From Entamoeba histolytica HM-1:IMSS (lineage: Eukaryota > Evosea > Mastigamoebida > Endamoebidae): a DNA stretch of 15,151 bases. Made by a program: the position numbers and the translations under genes. The stretch spans positions 5,466 to 20,616 of the forward strand of contig NW_001915132.1 of NCBI RefSeq assembly GCF_000208925.1. Reading direction: 5' to 3'. Shown piece after piece: positions 1-8,961 of the stretch (position 1 is its first letter; every line of letters starts with the position of its first letter). The notes below the pieces were generated by a model that saw only the letters and a list, made by a program, of their open reading frames with translations, was not told where the DNA came from and ran no database searches.

Positions 1-1915
1 TATTTATTTTTATATTTATTTCTCTGTTTATATTATTTATATCATTGTATTCTTCTTATTATCTATATATTATTATATTATTCTTATTTGATTATTTTTA
101 TGTTTATATTCTTTAGATTTTCTTATTGTTATTCTTTTCTATTTAAATGTATTTTATTATTTGAATATTCATCTTTATCATTTTTATATTATTATCATTT
201 ATATCTATTTTCATTTTATATTTATTCTCTTTTGATTTATATTAATATTGATTTTATCTTTTATATTTTGATTTTATTATTATATCATTGACTATCATTT
301 CTATATTTATTTATCATTTCTTCTTATTATTCTTTTGTTTTTATATTCTATATCATATATTCATATCATTTTCATTTATATTTTATCACTTATTATATGT
401 TATAATAACATAACACTTATGTTTGATTATATAATAAACATCATAATGAAGTTATACATATAAATAATAAACATAAAAAAGAGTAAAATATTTTTCATTA
501 ATAAAATAATATTAATTATTTTGAATCATTAAATTAGACACTTTTATTGAATATTTCTAATTTTTACATTAAAAAATACACTTTTTATTTCTTCTTTTCA
601 TATTTTATTACATCTTTTTGATTTATTATTTTTATATTCTTTCTTCTTCTACTTTCTTTTTATTCTTTGATATATTTATATTCTTTTTATATTATTTGTT
701 TTTCGTTGTTTTTCTATTTCTTTCTTCTATTATTTATCAATTTTATATTCATTTATTCTTTTTATTTCTTTTTTATTAGTTCTTGAGTATTGTATATTTC
801 TTTATTATTTCATTTGTGTATTATCAAAATATATGTTTTATTGAATGTATGTTGAATAAATTATAAAATATAATCAATATTTTCATTCTTAATTATTCAT
901 TATTTATTGTGAAATGTTGTGTATATTTATTATATTAAATGAATATGATGAATGAATATCAATATTATTGTTTATTTGATTTTAAAAAATAATAAATGAA
1001 ATGAAATAATAAATAAATAATGAAGACAATGAAATGATAATAAAATAGAATAATCTAATATTGAACAAATCAAATAAAGAATATATTGAATATATCATTA
1101 TTGTTACTTTATTATTTATTATTTCAATTATTAAATATTAATAAATTATTATTCATGAATATTTAATTGATTGATATTTTACAATTTCATTTTCATTTTA
1201 TTTAATAAATGAAATATAAATAATAAATGAATGAATAATAATGTAATATATGAAATAATAAAAAGAAAAGAAAGATAAATAATAAAGAAATATGATGTAT
1301 TTAATATATAATATAATTTATTATCAAATATAATAATATCAAATGATGATTTATTTTTATTTCAAAATATTTTGCATCATTAAATTTTGCGCTTTTTTTA
1401 TTGCACTTTTTTATTTGTTTCAATAAAATTTGCATCCTTTATTTTTTTTCTTTCTTTTCTTCTTTTATCATCTCTTTTGTTTTATTACACTTTATCTTCT
1501 TTCTTTTTATATTCTCTCCTTTCTACTTTTATTCTTTCTTCATCTTCATCTACTTCTTACTTTCTTTTTATTCTTTTATATCATTCATTCTCTTCTTTTT
1601 CAATTATTCACTTTTTTTCGTTGCCCATTTAGTTTATATTAGTTTCATTCATTATTAAATTAATTACATCATACACATTTAGTTTAACTCATTTTCATTA
1701 TTTGTATTTTATTTGTTTGTTTCATTATATTCTTTATTTCATTTCTTTATTTTCTCATATTCTCATTCTTTTTATTTATTTTTATTTCTTATTTTCAACT
1801 TCTTTGTTTTTATTAAATTAAACATTGATGAACTTAACTTATTTGATTTTTCTATTAATTCAAACAAATTTATTTCAAATAATCAAATATTTAATTAATA
1901 TTATCATTTCTTCAA
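1..1915. other. gene-free AT-rich low-complexity flank, pyrimidine-biased on the + strand
   Basis: I see no credible gene here. The sequence is almost all A and T. Stretches at about 1-370, 560-800 and 1380-1830 are dominated by T with scattered C, in irregular TATTCTTT/TTATTTT words. Several overlapping frames stay open across 1387-1658, but all are Phe/Ser/Leu/Tyr-rich strings produced by the T-rich composition, so I do not call them genes. Between the tracts (about 830-1370) the DNA is mixed AT with TGAATGAATA-like words. The word TTTTGCATC and variants recur near 1370-1435. No tRNA or rRNA is recognisable. Confidence 0.7.
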
Positions 1916-2146
1916 TTACATCACAACACAATCTGATTGATTTATATTACGTTTGTTTTCTGTTATAGTTCTAGTACTAATTAATTTCCATTTACCTTCT
2001 ATTTCTTCTCCATTATATTTAATTTTAATTTCTCTTCTGTATGTATTTATTTCATATGTTATACTATATTCTGTTTCTTTTATTATTTTACCTTTTTCTT
2101 CAAGATCCTTTTCCAATGCAGGAAATACAACAAATTTTAATGCCAT
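1916..2146 (-). CDS. small hypothetical protein or 3' remnant ending in a CaaX prenylation box
   Basis: This minus-strand frame gives 76 residues from an ATG at 2146-2144 to a TAA at 1918-1916. The residue mix (Lys/Glu/Ile/Tyr/Thr) looks like a soluble Entamoeba protein, unlike the Phe/Leu strings from the neighbouring T-rich DNA. The last four residues are C-V-V-M (codons at 1930-1919), a textbook CaaX box, which would predict prenylation of the Cys and membrane attachment. The frame stays open upstream to an ATG at 2212. That extra part overlaps the LINE 5' end and reads hydrophobic, so I prefer 2146. It may be a small complete gene, or the 3' end of a gene whose upstream part was lost when the LINE arrived. 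I do not recognise the family and assign no function. Confidence 0.4.
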   Translation of the reverse strand: MALKFVVFPALEKDLEEKGKIIKETEYSITYEINTYRREIKIKYNGEEIEGKWKLISTRTITENKRNINQSDCVVM

Positions 2147-2227
2147 GGCTATTGTGTAAAACCTTAGGGTCTTGTAAAGAAAAGCAAACAAGACATAGAA
2201 ATATAAGGTCATACAACAAAAAAAGAA

Positions 2228-3597
2228 ATGTCAATAGCAATAAATGGCATAACAATTATAATAATAAAGGTAAATGATATACCAAAGAAAAAGGGTTTAG
2301 AAGACGAAAGACACAAAGAAAAACAAATAAGAAACAAGATAAATACAATAATAATAAAGATTATACAAATAACAAATATAAATGGCTAACAATAAATGAG
2401 ATACAAGAAAGAATAAAAAGAATAACAAATGAATGGAATGAAGGAGAATACGAAGAAATACTTAAAAAATATGAAGGTAAAAGGAAAAGATGGTATGATA
2501 TCTTTCAAGAAGTATATTCAATCAAAAAGAAAAAGATAATTGAAAAGACGAAAGAAGAGTTTAAAGAAAAAACAAAAGATTGAGATGAAAAAGACATTAA
2601 GTCTATAGAAGAAGAAATTAAAAACAAAAACACAAATAAAGAAATGAATGACAGATGTAAAATCGCAAGAATAATAAATAACAAACAAAGTATAAAGAAA
2701 ACACAAGAAGAAACAGAAAATAAAGAAGAAAAGATAGAAGAAGAAAAAGAAAAAGAAAAAGAAGAAATACTTGCACTGAAAAATCAAATTACTGAATTAA
2801 AAGAAAAACTTAAAGAATTAAGTATGAAAAGAATGGAAGAAGAACAAGCCATCTCAGAAGAAATGATGAGAAAAGCAAAAGAAATAGTTAGGAAAGAATT
2901 TGAAGAAGAAATTGCAGAAATGAAAATACAAATTAAAAAGATTCAAACGAATTATGAAGAAATGAAGAAAGAAAATGAAAAATTAGAAGAAGAAAACTTA
3001 AAACTACGAGGAAAAATAAACGAGATAGAAGGAAAGAAAATCACAGAAGTAAATAATAAAGAAGAAAAAATCCGAAGTATCCAAGCTAATAAAAAGAAGA
3101 TTGAAAAAGAAAATGAAGAAATGAAAGAAGAAATTGAAAAGTTGAAAAAGAGAAACAAAACGCTAGAACAAAATGCAAACACATTAGAGAAGAAAATTGA
3201 AATGATAGAGGAAAATACTAAAGAATTAAAGAAAGAAATAAGAGATAAAGAAAAACAAATCTCTGAATATCAAGAAATTGCAATTAAAAACCAAGAAATT
3301 GCAGAAATAACAAGAGAAGAATTAGACAACACACAAAAAGAAAATGAGACACAAAAACAAATAATATCAAAACAACAAGATGATATTGAAAATTTTATCT
3401 CACAGAAGGAAATAGAGAAGAAGAAAACGATGACACTTGTGATAAATACACAACCAGTATTGAGGAAAGCATCATCAGGAACGATGGAGATGAACGAAAC
3501 TACTCCTATGAAAAAGACAGTAGTGGAAATCGAAGAGAAAAGCACTGATTGTCAAAAAACAAGAGATGATAATCAGACAAGAAATACAACAAAATAA
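2228..3597 (+). pseudogene. LINE ORF1, coiled-coil protein (frameshifted, one internal TGA)
   Basis: ORF1 proteins of Entamoeba LINEs bind nucleic acid and are thought to act as chaperones for the retrotransposon RNA. Here the reading appears to start at the ATG at 2228 (MSIAINGITI...) and runs in that frame to TAA at 2387-2389. The coding sense moves to the next frame shortly before about 2380 (KWLTINEIQERI...), which fits a one-base loss. It then meets TGA at 2581-2583 and continues to TAA at 3595-3597. From about 2590 to 3410 the protein is almost pure Lys/Glu/Ile/Leu heptad-like sequence, a long coiled coil. The last 50 or so residues are Thr/Lys-rich and not coiled. Repaired, it would be about 456 codons. 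An ATG at 2644 opens a 317-residue uninterrupted frame that could still be translated as a truncated coiled-coil protein. Confidence 0.75.
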
Positions 3598-3645
3598 AGA
3601 AATAGAATTTTAATTGAAGTGTTGTATTGTTTTGCAATTAATTGA

Positions 3646-6600
3646 TTAAATAAGAAATTATATAAGAAATTAAGATGGGAACAAATAGAAAGCATAATAA
3701 AAGTGACAAACATTAATGTAAATAGTGAAAAAGAATATATTAACTATATTAAAATATCACATAAAATAAAAGAAAACACTAAACGGTACATTAAAATGAA
3801 AGTAAATGATATAATAGAAGGAAGAGTAGAGTGTGATTCAATAATAAAAAACATCATAATAAAGAATAACTCTACAGAAATTGATGAAGAATACCTTAAC
3901 ACTCTCATCAATAAAGTGAAAGAAATGAAAATAGAAAAATGTTCAAACATTAATTACTACTGGAAAAGAAAAGAAGCTGACCAATTAATAATGGAAATTA
4001 ATAATAGATTGGATAATATCAAGAAGCAGAATGCAGGATCTGCAAGATGATATGAAGAGGATTTCAATGGTTATGCACCTTTATCTCCAAAATAAAATAA
4101 TAGGAGACAAATTTGATGAAATTAAAGAAATCCTAAAGAAAATAAATAGACTAGAAGATTTGGTCAAGGGAAGGAAATGGTACAGAATAAAGTGCATCAT
4201 GAAATTAAATGAACATGATGAAGAAGGAATAAAAGTTAAAGCACTAGAAAGAATAAAGTACCTAAAATATATGATGACAATGATAAAAGAAAGAATTAAA
4301 TTTAATAAAGATGAAAGGGTCAGAATCAATACAAATAAAATCATGTTTGATTCTAACAAGAAAATTAGAATAAGGAAGAAAGACCCAAAAAATGAAATAT
4401 ACCCAAATAACGATATTACTTTAGAATATTGGAAATCGTTATATGAAACACAGGTGATATTAAATAAAGAGAATTGGAAAATAAAACAAATCACCTCGTG
4501 GAATAAAAGATATAGAAATTATGATAGTGTCATTATAACATTAAATGAATTAAATGCAAGTATAATGAGAATAAGTAACTGGAAAGCACCAGGAATAGAC
4601 ACTATATATGGGTATTATTGGAAAAGGATGTCATCATCAAGAGAAGCCATTCTTAGTATCTTTAATGAATGGTTAAACTTCCCCGAAAACATCCCATTAG
4701 ACATGGTAAGTGGAAGAACTTTATTAATCCACAAGGTGATAGGAACGACGTCACTAATTATCGTCCTATCAGTTGTACAAATGTAATTATGAAAGTATTT
4801 ACCTCCATATTAAAAGAAAAGATACACAGAAGACTTAACATGAATTGTGAATCATTGAAAATCAGTAATAACCAATTGAGATGTAAGTTGCAATCTTTAG
4901 CTGCTAAAGAAGGAATAATTAATAGTTATATGATGAAGCAGCAGAAAGAAGAGAAATACCCAAAATATGATGAGTCATATTATGACATTAAGAAAGCATA
5001 TGACACAGTAAACCACGAATGGGTAATTGAATCATTAAAATATTTTAATTATGAGTGTGTCATCATTGACATTATTGAAAGTATGATGACTAGATGGAAG
5101 ATATTCATCGGCTATAAATTTAATGAATATCTAGGTAGTATTAAATTAAATAGAGGAATTTTACAAGGTGATTCCTTATCAAATCTACTCTTCATCATTC
5201 AGATGAATGTAATTTCTCAAATCATCGAAGAGAAATTCCCAAAATCAAATCACACATTATATATGGATGATTTGAGAATAATGACAGAAAGTAGTGAAGA
5301 AATGGGAATAATCCACAATGAAATTAATGAAATAATAAGTGGAATAGGGATGGAAATGAATGAGAAAAAATCAGGATTGGTATTAAAAAACATTAAAGAA
5401 ATACCAAATTGAATGCAAAACATCCCAATCATTGAAGGTGAGGACTTGTATAAATACTTAGGAATATGGCAGTCCGACGAAATTGATGATACCTTCAATT
5501 GTAAAACCATCAAAGAAAAAATGATGAAAAAGATGGAAGAAATAAACACTGATGAAAGTAGTAATAGAAGATATATTACTAGAATAAACACGGAAGTAAT
5601 CCCTATCTTCAGATATTCAGCATCAGTTGTGAATTGGAAAATAACTGACCTAGATAAAATTGATTTGGAGATAAGAAAATATTTAAGAAAGGCAAAATAC
5701 ATTGGTGCCGGAAACTCCAAAGATAGGTTGTATGTCCCTCTAGAAGAAATGGGTGAAGGATTAATAAATATAAGGGACGAATATGTTATTGAATTAGTAA
5801 GAACAGTGATGTACTACTGTATAAGAGAAAGTGAAATAAGAAATAACATATTAGATAGATGGTACAGTAAGAAAGGAATATGGAATAGAATTAAAAAAGC
5901 CCTAGGTCATAAAATCCCAGAAACAAAAATAGAAGAAATAATAAATGAAGGGATAGAAAAGAAAAAAGAAAAAGAAGTAGTAGTAGAAATAAAGAAATTA
6001 TTGACCGACCAATACATCAAAAAATGGAAGTGTCATCAAATTAGTGGACACTTCAGAAGATGGTTCGAGTCAAAAGGAGTAGATAAAACTACTACAGTGA
6101 AAGCATGGAAGTCCATCAATATTAAGAAAAATGCATTTCTCCAATTAACTAAAATGCAAGATGGAGCAATATTTTGTGGGTATAAGAAAGCAAAAATAAT
6201 GAAAAATGAAAGATTGAAATACTGCCCACTATGTAAAGACAAGATAGCTACAGTAGAACACATTCTACTATCTTGCATTGGTCATAAAAAATCACATATG
6301 GAAAAACATGACCATATTGGCATAATAATATGGGAGGGATTAATAAGAAAATATACAGGAAATAATCAATATAAAAACCCCCATATGAAACAATATTCCA
6401 ATATAAAGACATCACAATGATATGGAACAAACAAATAATGCATAAAAGTGATGGACAATATCACAAAATACCAGACATATATGTATTAGATAAAAAGAAC
6501 AAAACTTGTCTATTATTTGATATGATTATTGTGGCTGATCACAATATTAATGGAGCCTATTGGAAGAAAAGAAATAAGTATAAAGAATTAAAGAATATTC

Positions 6601-6761
6601 TAATGAAAATAGAGAAAATAAAAGATGTCAAAATAAATCCAGTAGTAATTTCAATAAATGGATTAATAAATAAAGAAAGTACTAAATTAATTAAAGAAAT
6701 AAAAATTGAAATTGACATCGAGAAAGAAATTAAAAACCTTGTAATAAAAAACATGATGTAA
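3646..6761 (+). pseudogene. LINE ORF2, reverse transcriptase plus restriction-like endonuclease (three frameshifts, one stop)
   Basis: ORF2 would nick the target DNA and reverse transcribe the element RNA at the nick. In order: an N-terminal region open from about 3646 with no ATG at its head; RT fingers with NYRPIS after a GDRND segment; motif A YDIKKAYD (4981-5004); motif B GILQGDSLS (from 5155); catalytic YMDD (5260-5271); then a thumb region. A zinc knuckle C-X2-C-X8-H-X4-C spans 6223-6276, followed by the endonuclease core PD (6471-6476)-X14-D (6519-6521). The catalytic residues themselves survive. The frame is broken near 4020-4050 (+1), at about 4733-4736 (-1) and near 6405-6420 (-1), and by TGA at 5410-5412, after which the same frame continues. 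The stop is TAA at 6759-6761. It follows ORF1 in the same sense. Confidence 0.88.
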
Positions 6762-6955
6762 TGTCATGGAATATTGCTTCAATCACAATCAAACATACTC
6801 CGTAGAGATAGTAGAAGAAAACATATGGAATTAGTCAGTCTTTAATGAAAAAAGAACAATAAAATTAATTCTTATTTAATTACTTATAATTTAATTTTTT
6901 ATTATCTTATTAACTAAAAATAAAATAAAAGAAAAATTTCTTAACATCATTTAGT
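6762..6955 (+). other. LINE 3' tail merging into the kinase upstream region
   Basis: This non-coding stretch starts with moderately complex sequence (about 6762-6850), probably the LINE 3' untranslated region. It then becomes nearly pure A/T (about 6850-6950), where I place the end of the element. The kinase ATG follows at 6956. AAAAATTTC at 6932-6940 resembles the Entamoeba initiator AAAAATTCA. I see no clear GTATTTAAA box, so the kinase promoter is weak, atypical, or lies inside the LINE tail. Confidence 0.5.
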
Positions 6956-7958
6956 ATGTTCAGTTTCTCCTCTAAAGCTGCTATCCCATCCAAATCTCAA
7001 CAATACATACCTACAAAACCTATGGCTGCTCCTCGTAGGGTTGAACAATTATCAGTAAATTCTCCTCTTAAAAAAGAAATTGAAAGTAAACCAAAAAAAG
7101 ATGATGAAAAAAAGCCAACCCAATTGTCGTTGGATATGTTTGATATTGGAAAACCACTTGGTCAAGGAAAATTTGGAAATGTTTATCTTGTAAAATACAA
7201 AAAATAGTTTGTTTTAGATATTCATTTATTAAATAAGGAGGAGTTAATTCTTTAGTAATTATGTTTGTGCATTAAAAGTTATATTTAAAAGACAATTACA
7301 ACAATACCGGATGGGAATTCAAATGAAAAGAGAGATTGAATTACAATCTCATCTTAATCATCCTAATATTCTCAAATTATTCGGACTTTTTGAAGATAAA
7401 AACAGGTGGTTCCTTGTTCTTGAATATTGTAAGAAAGGTGAATTATATGGGTTATTACAACAAGCTGGTCGTTTTGATGAAAGAAGAGCTGCTCGATACA
7501 TAAAAGCAACAACTGAAGCTTTAAAGTATTGTCAAGAGATGAATTGTATTTATTGTGATTTAAAACCAGAAAACATCATGATAGATCACAATGATCAAGT
7601 CAAATTAGCTGACTTTGGATGGTCTGTTCATACTAATACTAAAAGAAATACTTATTGTGGTGCATTAGATTATTTATGTCCTGAAATTGTATTAGAAAAA
7701 TATTATGATGGATCGATTGGTCAATGGTGTTTAGGAGTTTTAACATTTGAACTATGTACTGGTGAACCTCCATTTCAATCTAACAGTCGTGAAGAGGTTA
7801 TGAAAAAAGTCAGACATGTTAAATATTCTTTTCCAAGCTATCTCACAAATGATTGCAAAGATTTTATTAACAAACTAATTCAATATGATCCTTCTAAAAG
7901 AATGAGTTTTGCTGAGTGTTTAGTTCATCCATGGATAATCAAAAACACAACAAATTGA
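6956..7958 (+). CDS. Aurora-type Ser/Thr protein kinase with non-canonical catalytic-loop residues
   Basis: Two exons (6956-7206 and 7256-7958) join to 317 aa. Residues 1-58 are a basic, Pro/Lys-rich tail; the kinase domain starts near 59 and runs to the C-terminus, as in Aurora kinases, which control spindle and chromosome segregation. Family marks: GQGKFGNVY glycine loop, CALKV with K91, KREIELQSHL with alpha-C E110, LADFGW with D203, T-loop KRNTYCG with T216 at the Aurora activation-Thr position, and a closing HPWI. The catalytic Asp (D185) and the following KPEN are present. Unusual: HRD reads YCD (residues 183-185, nt 7551-7559), the T-loop GT is GA (219-220), PPE is CPE, and the conserved alpha-F Asp is Gly (G239, nt 7719-7721). 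It could be a divergent active Aurora or a weakened paralogue. The frame is clean, with TGA stop. Confidence 0.87.
7207..7255 (+). other. intron, 49 nt, in the Aurora-type kinase gene
   Basis: GTTTGT at 7207-7212 and TAG at 7253-7255 are the Entamoeba splice ends. Removing it joins TA|T, giving ...KYKK-Y-NYVCALKV..., which restores the catalytic lysine strand. An in-frame stop (TAG, 7205-7207) overlaps the donor site, so unspliced RNA ends translation after 83 residues. Confidence 0.93.
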
Positions 7959-7988
7959 CTTTTATTTTCTCGTTATTTTATTTTTTGT

Positions 7989-7998
7989 GTATTTAAAC
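7989..7998 (+). promoter_or_regulatory. Entamoeba-type TATA element upstream of endonuclease V
   Basis: GTATTTAAAC matches the Entamoeba core promoter TATA consensus GTATTTAAA(G/C). It lies in the 56-bp gap between the kinase stop and the ENDOV ATG at 8015. That leaves room only for a leader of a few nucleotides, as is usual in this genus. An A-rich AAAAACAAT at about 8001-8009 could serve as initiator. Confidence 0.75.
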
Positions 7999-8014
7999 TT
8001 AAAAACAATAATTA

Positions 8015-8848
8015 ATGGAAAAACAATGGGAAAATTATCAAATTTTACATTCTAAAGATGTAATACTTGAAGACTCACATGATTGGACATTAAATACATT
8101 ATTACGTGTTGGTGTTTGTTTATTTTGTTTGTTTATAAGTAGAACATTATTAATTGATATGATAAATTATTAATAATTAGGGATTGGATATTTCATTTTC
8201 AACAAATCATCCAAATCTTGCAATTGGTTGTTTAGTTGTTTGTGAATATCCTTCTGGAAAAGAGTTATTAACATTAACATGTCGTAAAATAATTACAATT
8301 CCTTATATTTCAGGATTTCTTGGATTTAGAGAAGTAGAAGTTTATCATGAACTACTCAACGATTGTAAAGAAAAGTACCCTGAGTTATATCCACAAGTTG
8401 TGCTTGTTGATGGAAATGGATATTATCATCCTCGAAGATTTGGTTCTGCAACTCATGTTGGAGTTTATTGTGATATACCATCAATTGGTGTTGCAAAAGT
8501 TTGTGTTTTTTGTGTTTTATTCACGGAATAGTTGTAAGAATGTAGACTGTATTATGTGTTGATGGGATAGGAAAGAAGGAGATTAATATGATTACTTCAC
8601 AAATCAAACCAGGTGAATCAACTACAGTCAGTACTTCAAATGGAGAAGTGTTATGTGAGGTTATAAGAAGTAGAGGTGGTAGTATAAATCCAATCATTGT
8701 TAGTTGTGGGAATAAAGTTTCACTTTCAACAGCAGTAATTATCTGTAAAGAATGTTGTTTACATAAAATCCCAGAGCCTATTCGACTAGCTGATTTAATT
8801 TCAAGAAAGTTGTTAAGAGATGAAGGATTACTCTCACACATGAATTAG
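8015..8848 (+). CDS. ENDOV: endonuclease V (deoxyinosine/inosine-directed nuclease)
   Basis: Three exons (8015-8113, 8181-8498, 8546-8848) join to 239 aa, a normal ENDOV length. The enzyme cuts one phosphodiester bond 3' of inosine; bacterial forms repair deaminated DNA, while eukaryotic forms favour inosine in RNA. Motifs in order: RVGGLDISF with metal-binding D36; PYISGFLGFREV with E84; LVDGNG with D110 and H116; RRFGSATHVGV; GVAK; IPEPIRLAD near the C-terminus. The Asp/Glu/Asp metal triad is complete. Oddity: the family motif S-x-G-H-x-x-S reads S-C-G-N-K-V-S, so the usual His is N195 (nt 8711-8713). The ATG at 8015 is favoured by the TATA element 17 nt upstream and by the typical ENDOV N-terminal spacing. 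The stop is TAG. Confidence 0.93.
8114..8180 (+). other. intron 1 of ENDOV, 67 nt
   Basis: GTTTGT donor at 8114-8119 and TAG acceptor ending at 8180. Splicing in phase 0 gives LLRVG|GLDISF, rebuilding the VGG-x-D motif of the family around the first catalytic Asp. The length is not a multiple of three. Confidence 0.92.
8499..8545 (+). other. intron 2 of ENDOV, 47 nt
   Basis: GTTTGT donor at 8499-8504 and TAG acceptor at 8543-8545. Splicing in phase 0 gives SIGVAK|TVLCVDG, in line with the GVAK-x-L-x-VDG run of eukaryotic ENDOV. A TAG earlier in the intron (about 8529-8531) stops unspliced RNA. Confidence 0.9.
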
Positions 8849-8961
8849 AGATAAGCAAAACAAAACGAAGATTAAAATTATTACATATAAATGAAATGTC
8901 AACAATATATTTCTTTTCAAAAAAAGGAATTAACAAATTAAACTTCAATCAATCATTTACA

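Larger units (their letters stand above)
2150..6905 (+). mobile_element. degenerate non-LTR retrotransposon (LINE), R4-clade / Entamoeba LINE type
   Basis: An element of about 4.75 kb lies in sense orientation with two open reading frames: a Lys/Glu-rich coiled-coil ORF1, then an ORF2 with reverse transcriptase motifs followed by a C-terminal restriction-like endonuclease (CX2CX8HX4C, then PD-X14-D). This order and endonuclease type are those of the Entamoeba LINEs and the R4 clade, and the length is close to the roughly 4.8 kb I recall for full-length E. histolytica LINEs. Both frames are broken, so the copy cannot move by itself. Ends are approximate: the 5' end is where T-rich DNA changes to A-rich DNA, and the 3' end is in the AT-rich stretch after ORF2. 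I could not find a target-site duplication by eye. Confidence 0.85.

Noticed and set aside
88..291. 67-residue hydrophobic frame at the left end
   Set aside because: Same T-rich low-complexity artefact; no protein-like residue mix or promoter.
1387..1658. Three overlapping + strand frames encoding hydrophobic Phe/Leu/Ser-rich peptides
   Set aside because: All three frames are open at once because the DNA is T-rich with few A's in stop context; composition alone explains them and no motif is present.
2952..3182. Minus-strand Ser/Phe-rich frame inside LINE ORF1
   Set aside because: It is the antisense shadow of the Lys/Glu-rich coiled-coil coding strand.
5250..5720. 156-residue minus-strand frame with hydrophobic segments inside LINE ORF2
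   Set aside because: Antisense of the reverse transcriptase/thumb region; the + strand carries clear RT motifs including YMDD.
2130..6950. Target-site duplication flanking the LINE
   Set aside because: I compared the junction regions by eye and found no convincing direct repeat beyond short A/T words.
8521..8841. 106-residue minus-strand frame
   Set aside because: Antisense of ENDOV exon 3, which has strong family motifs on the + strand.
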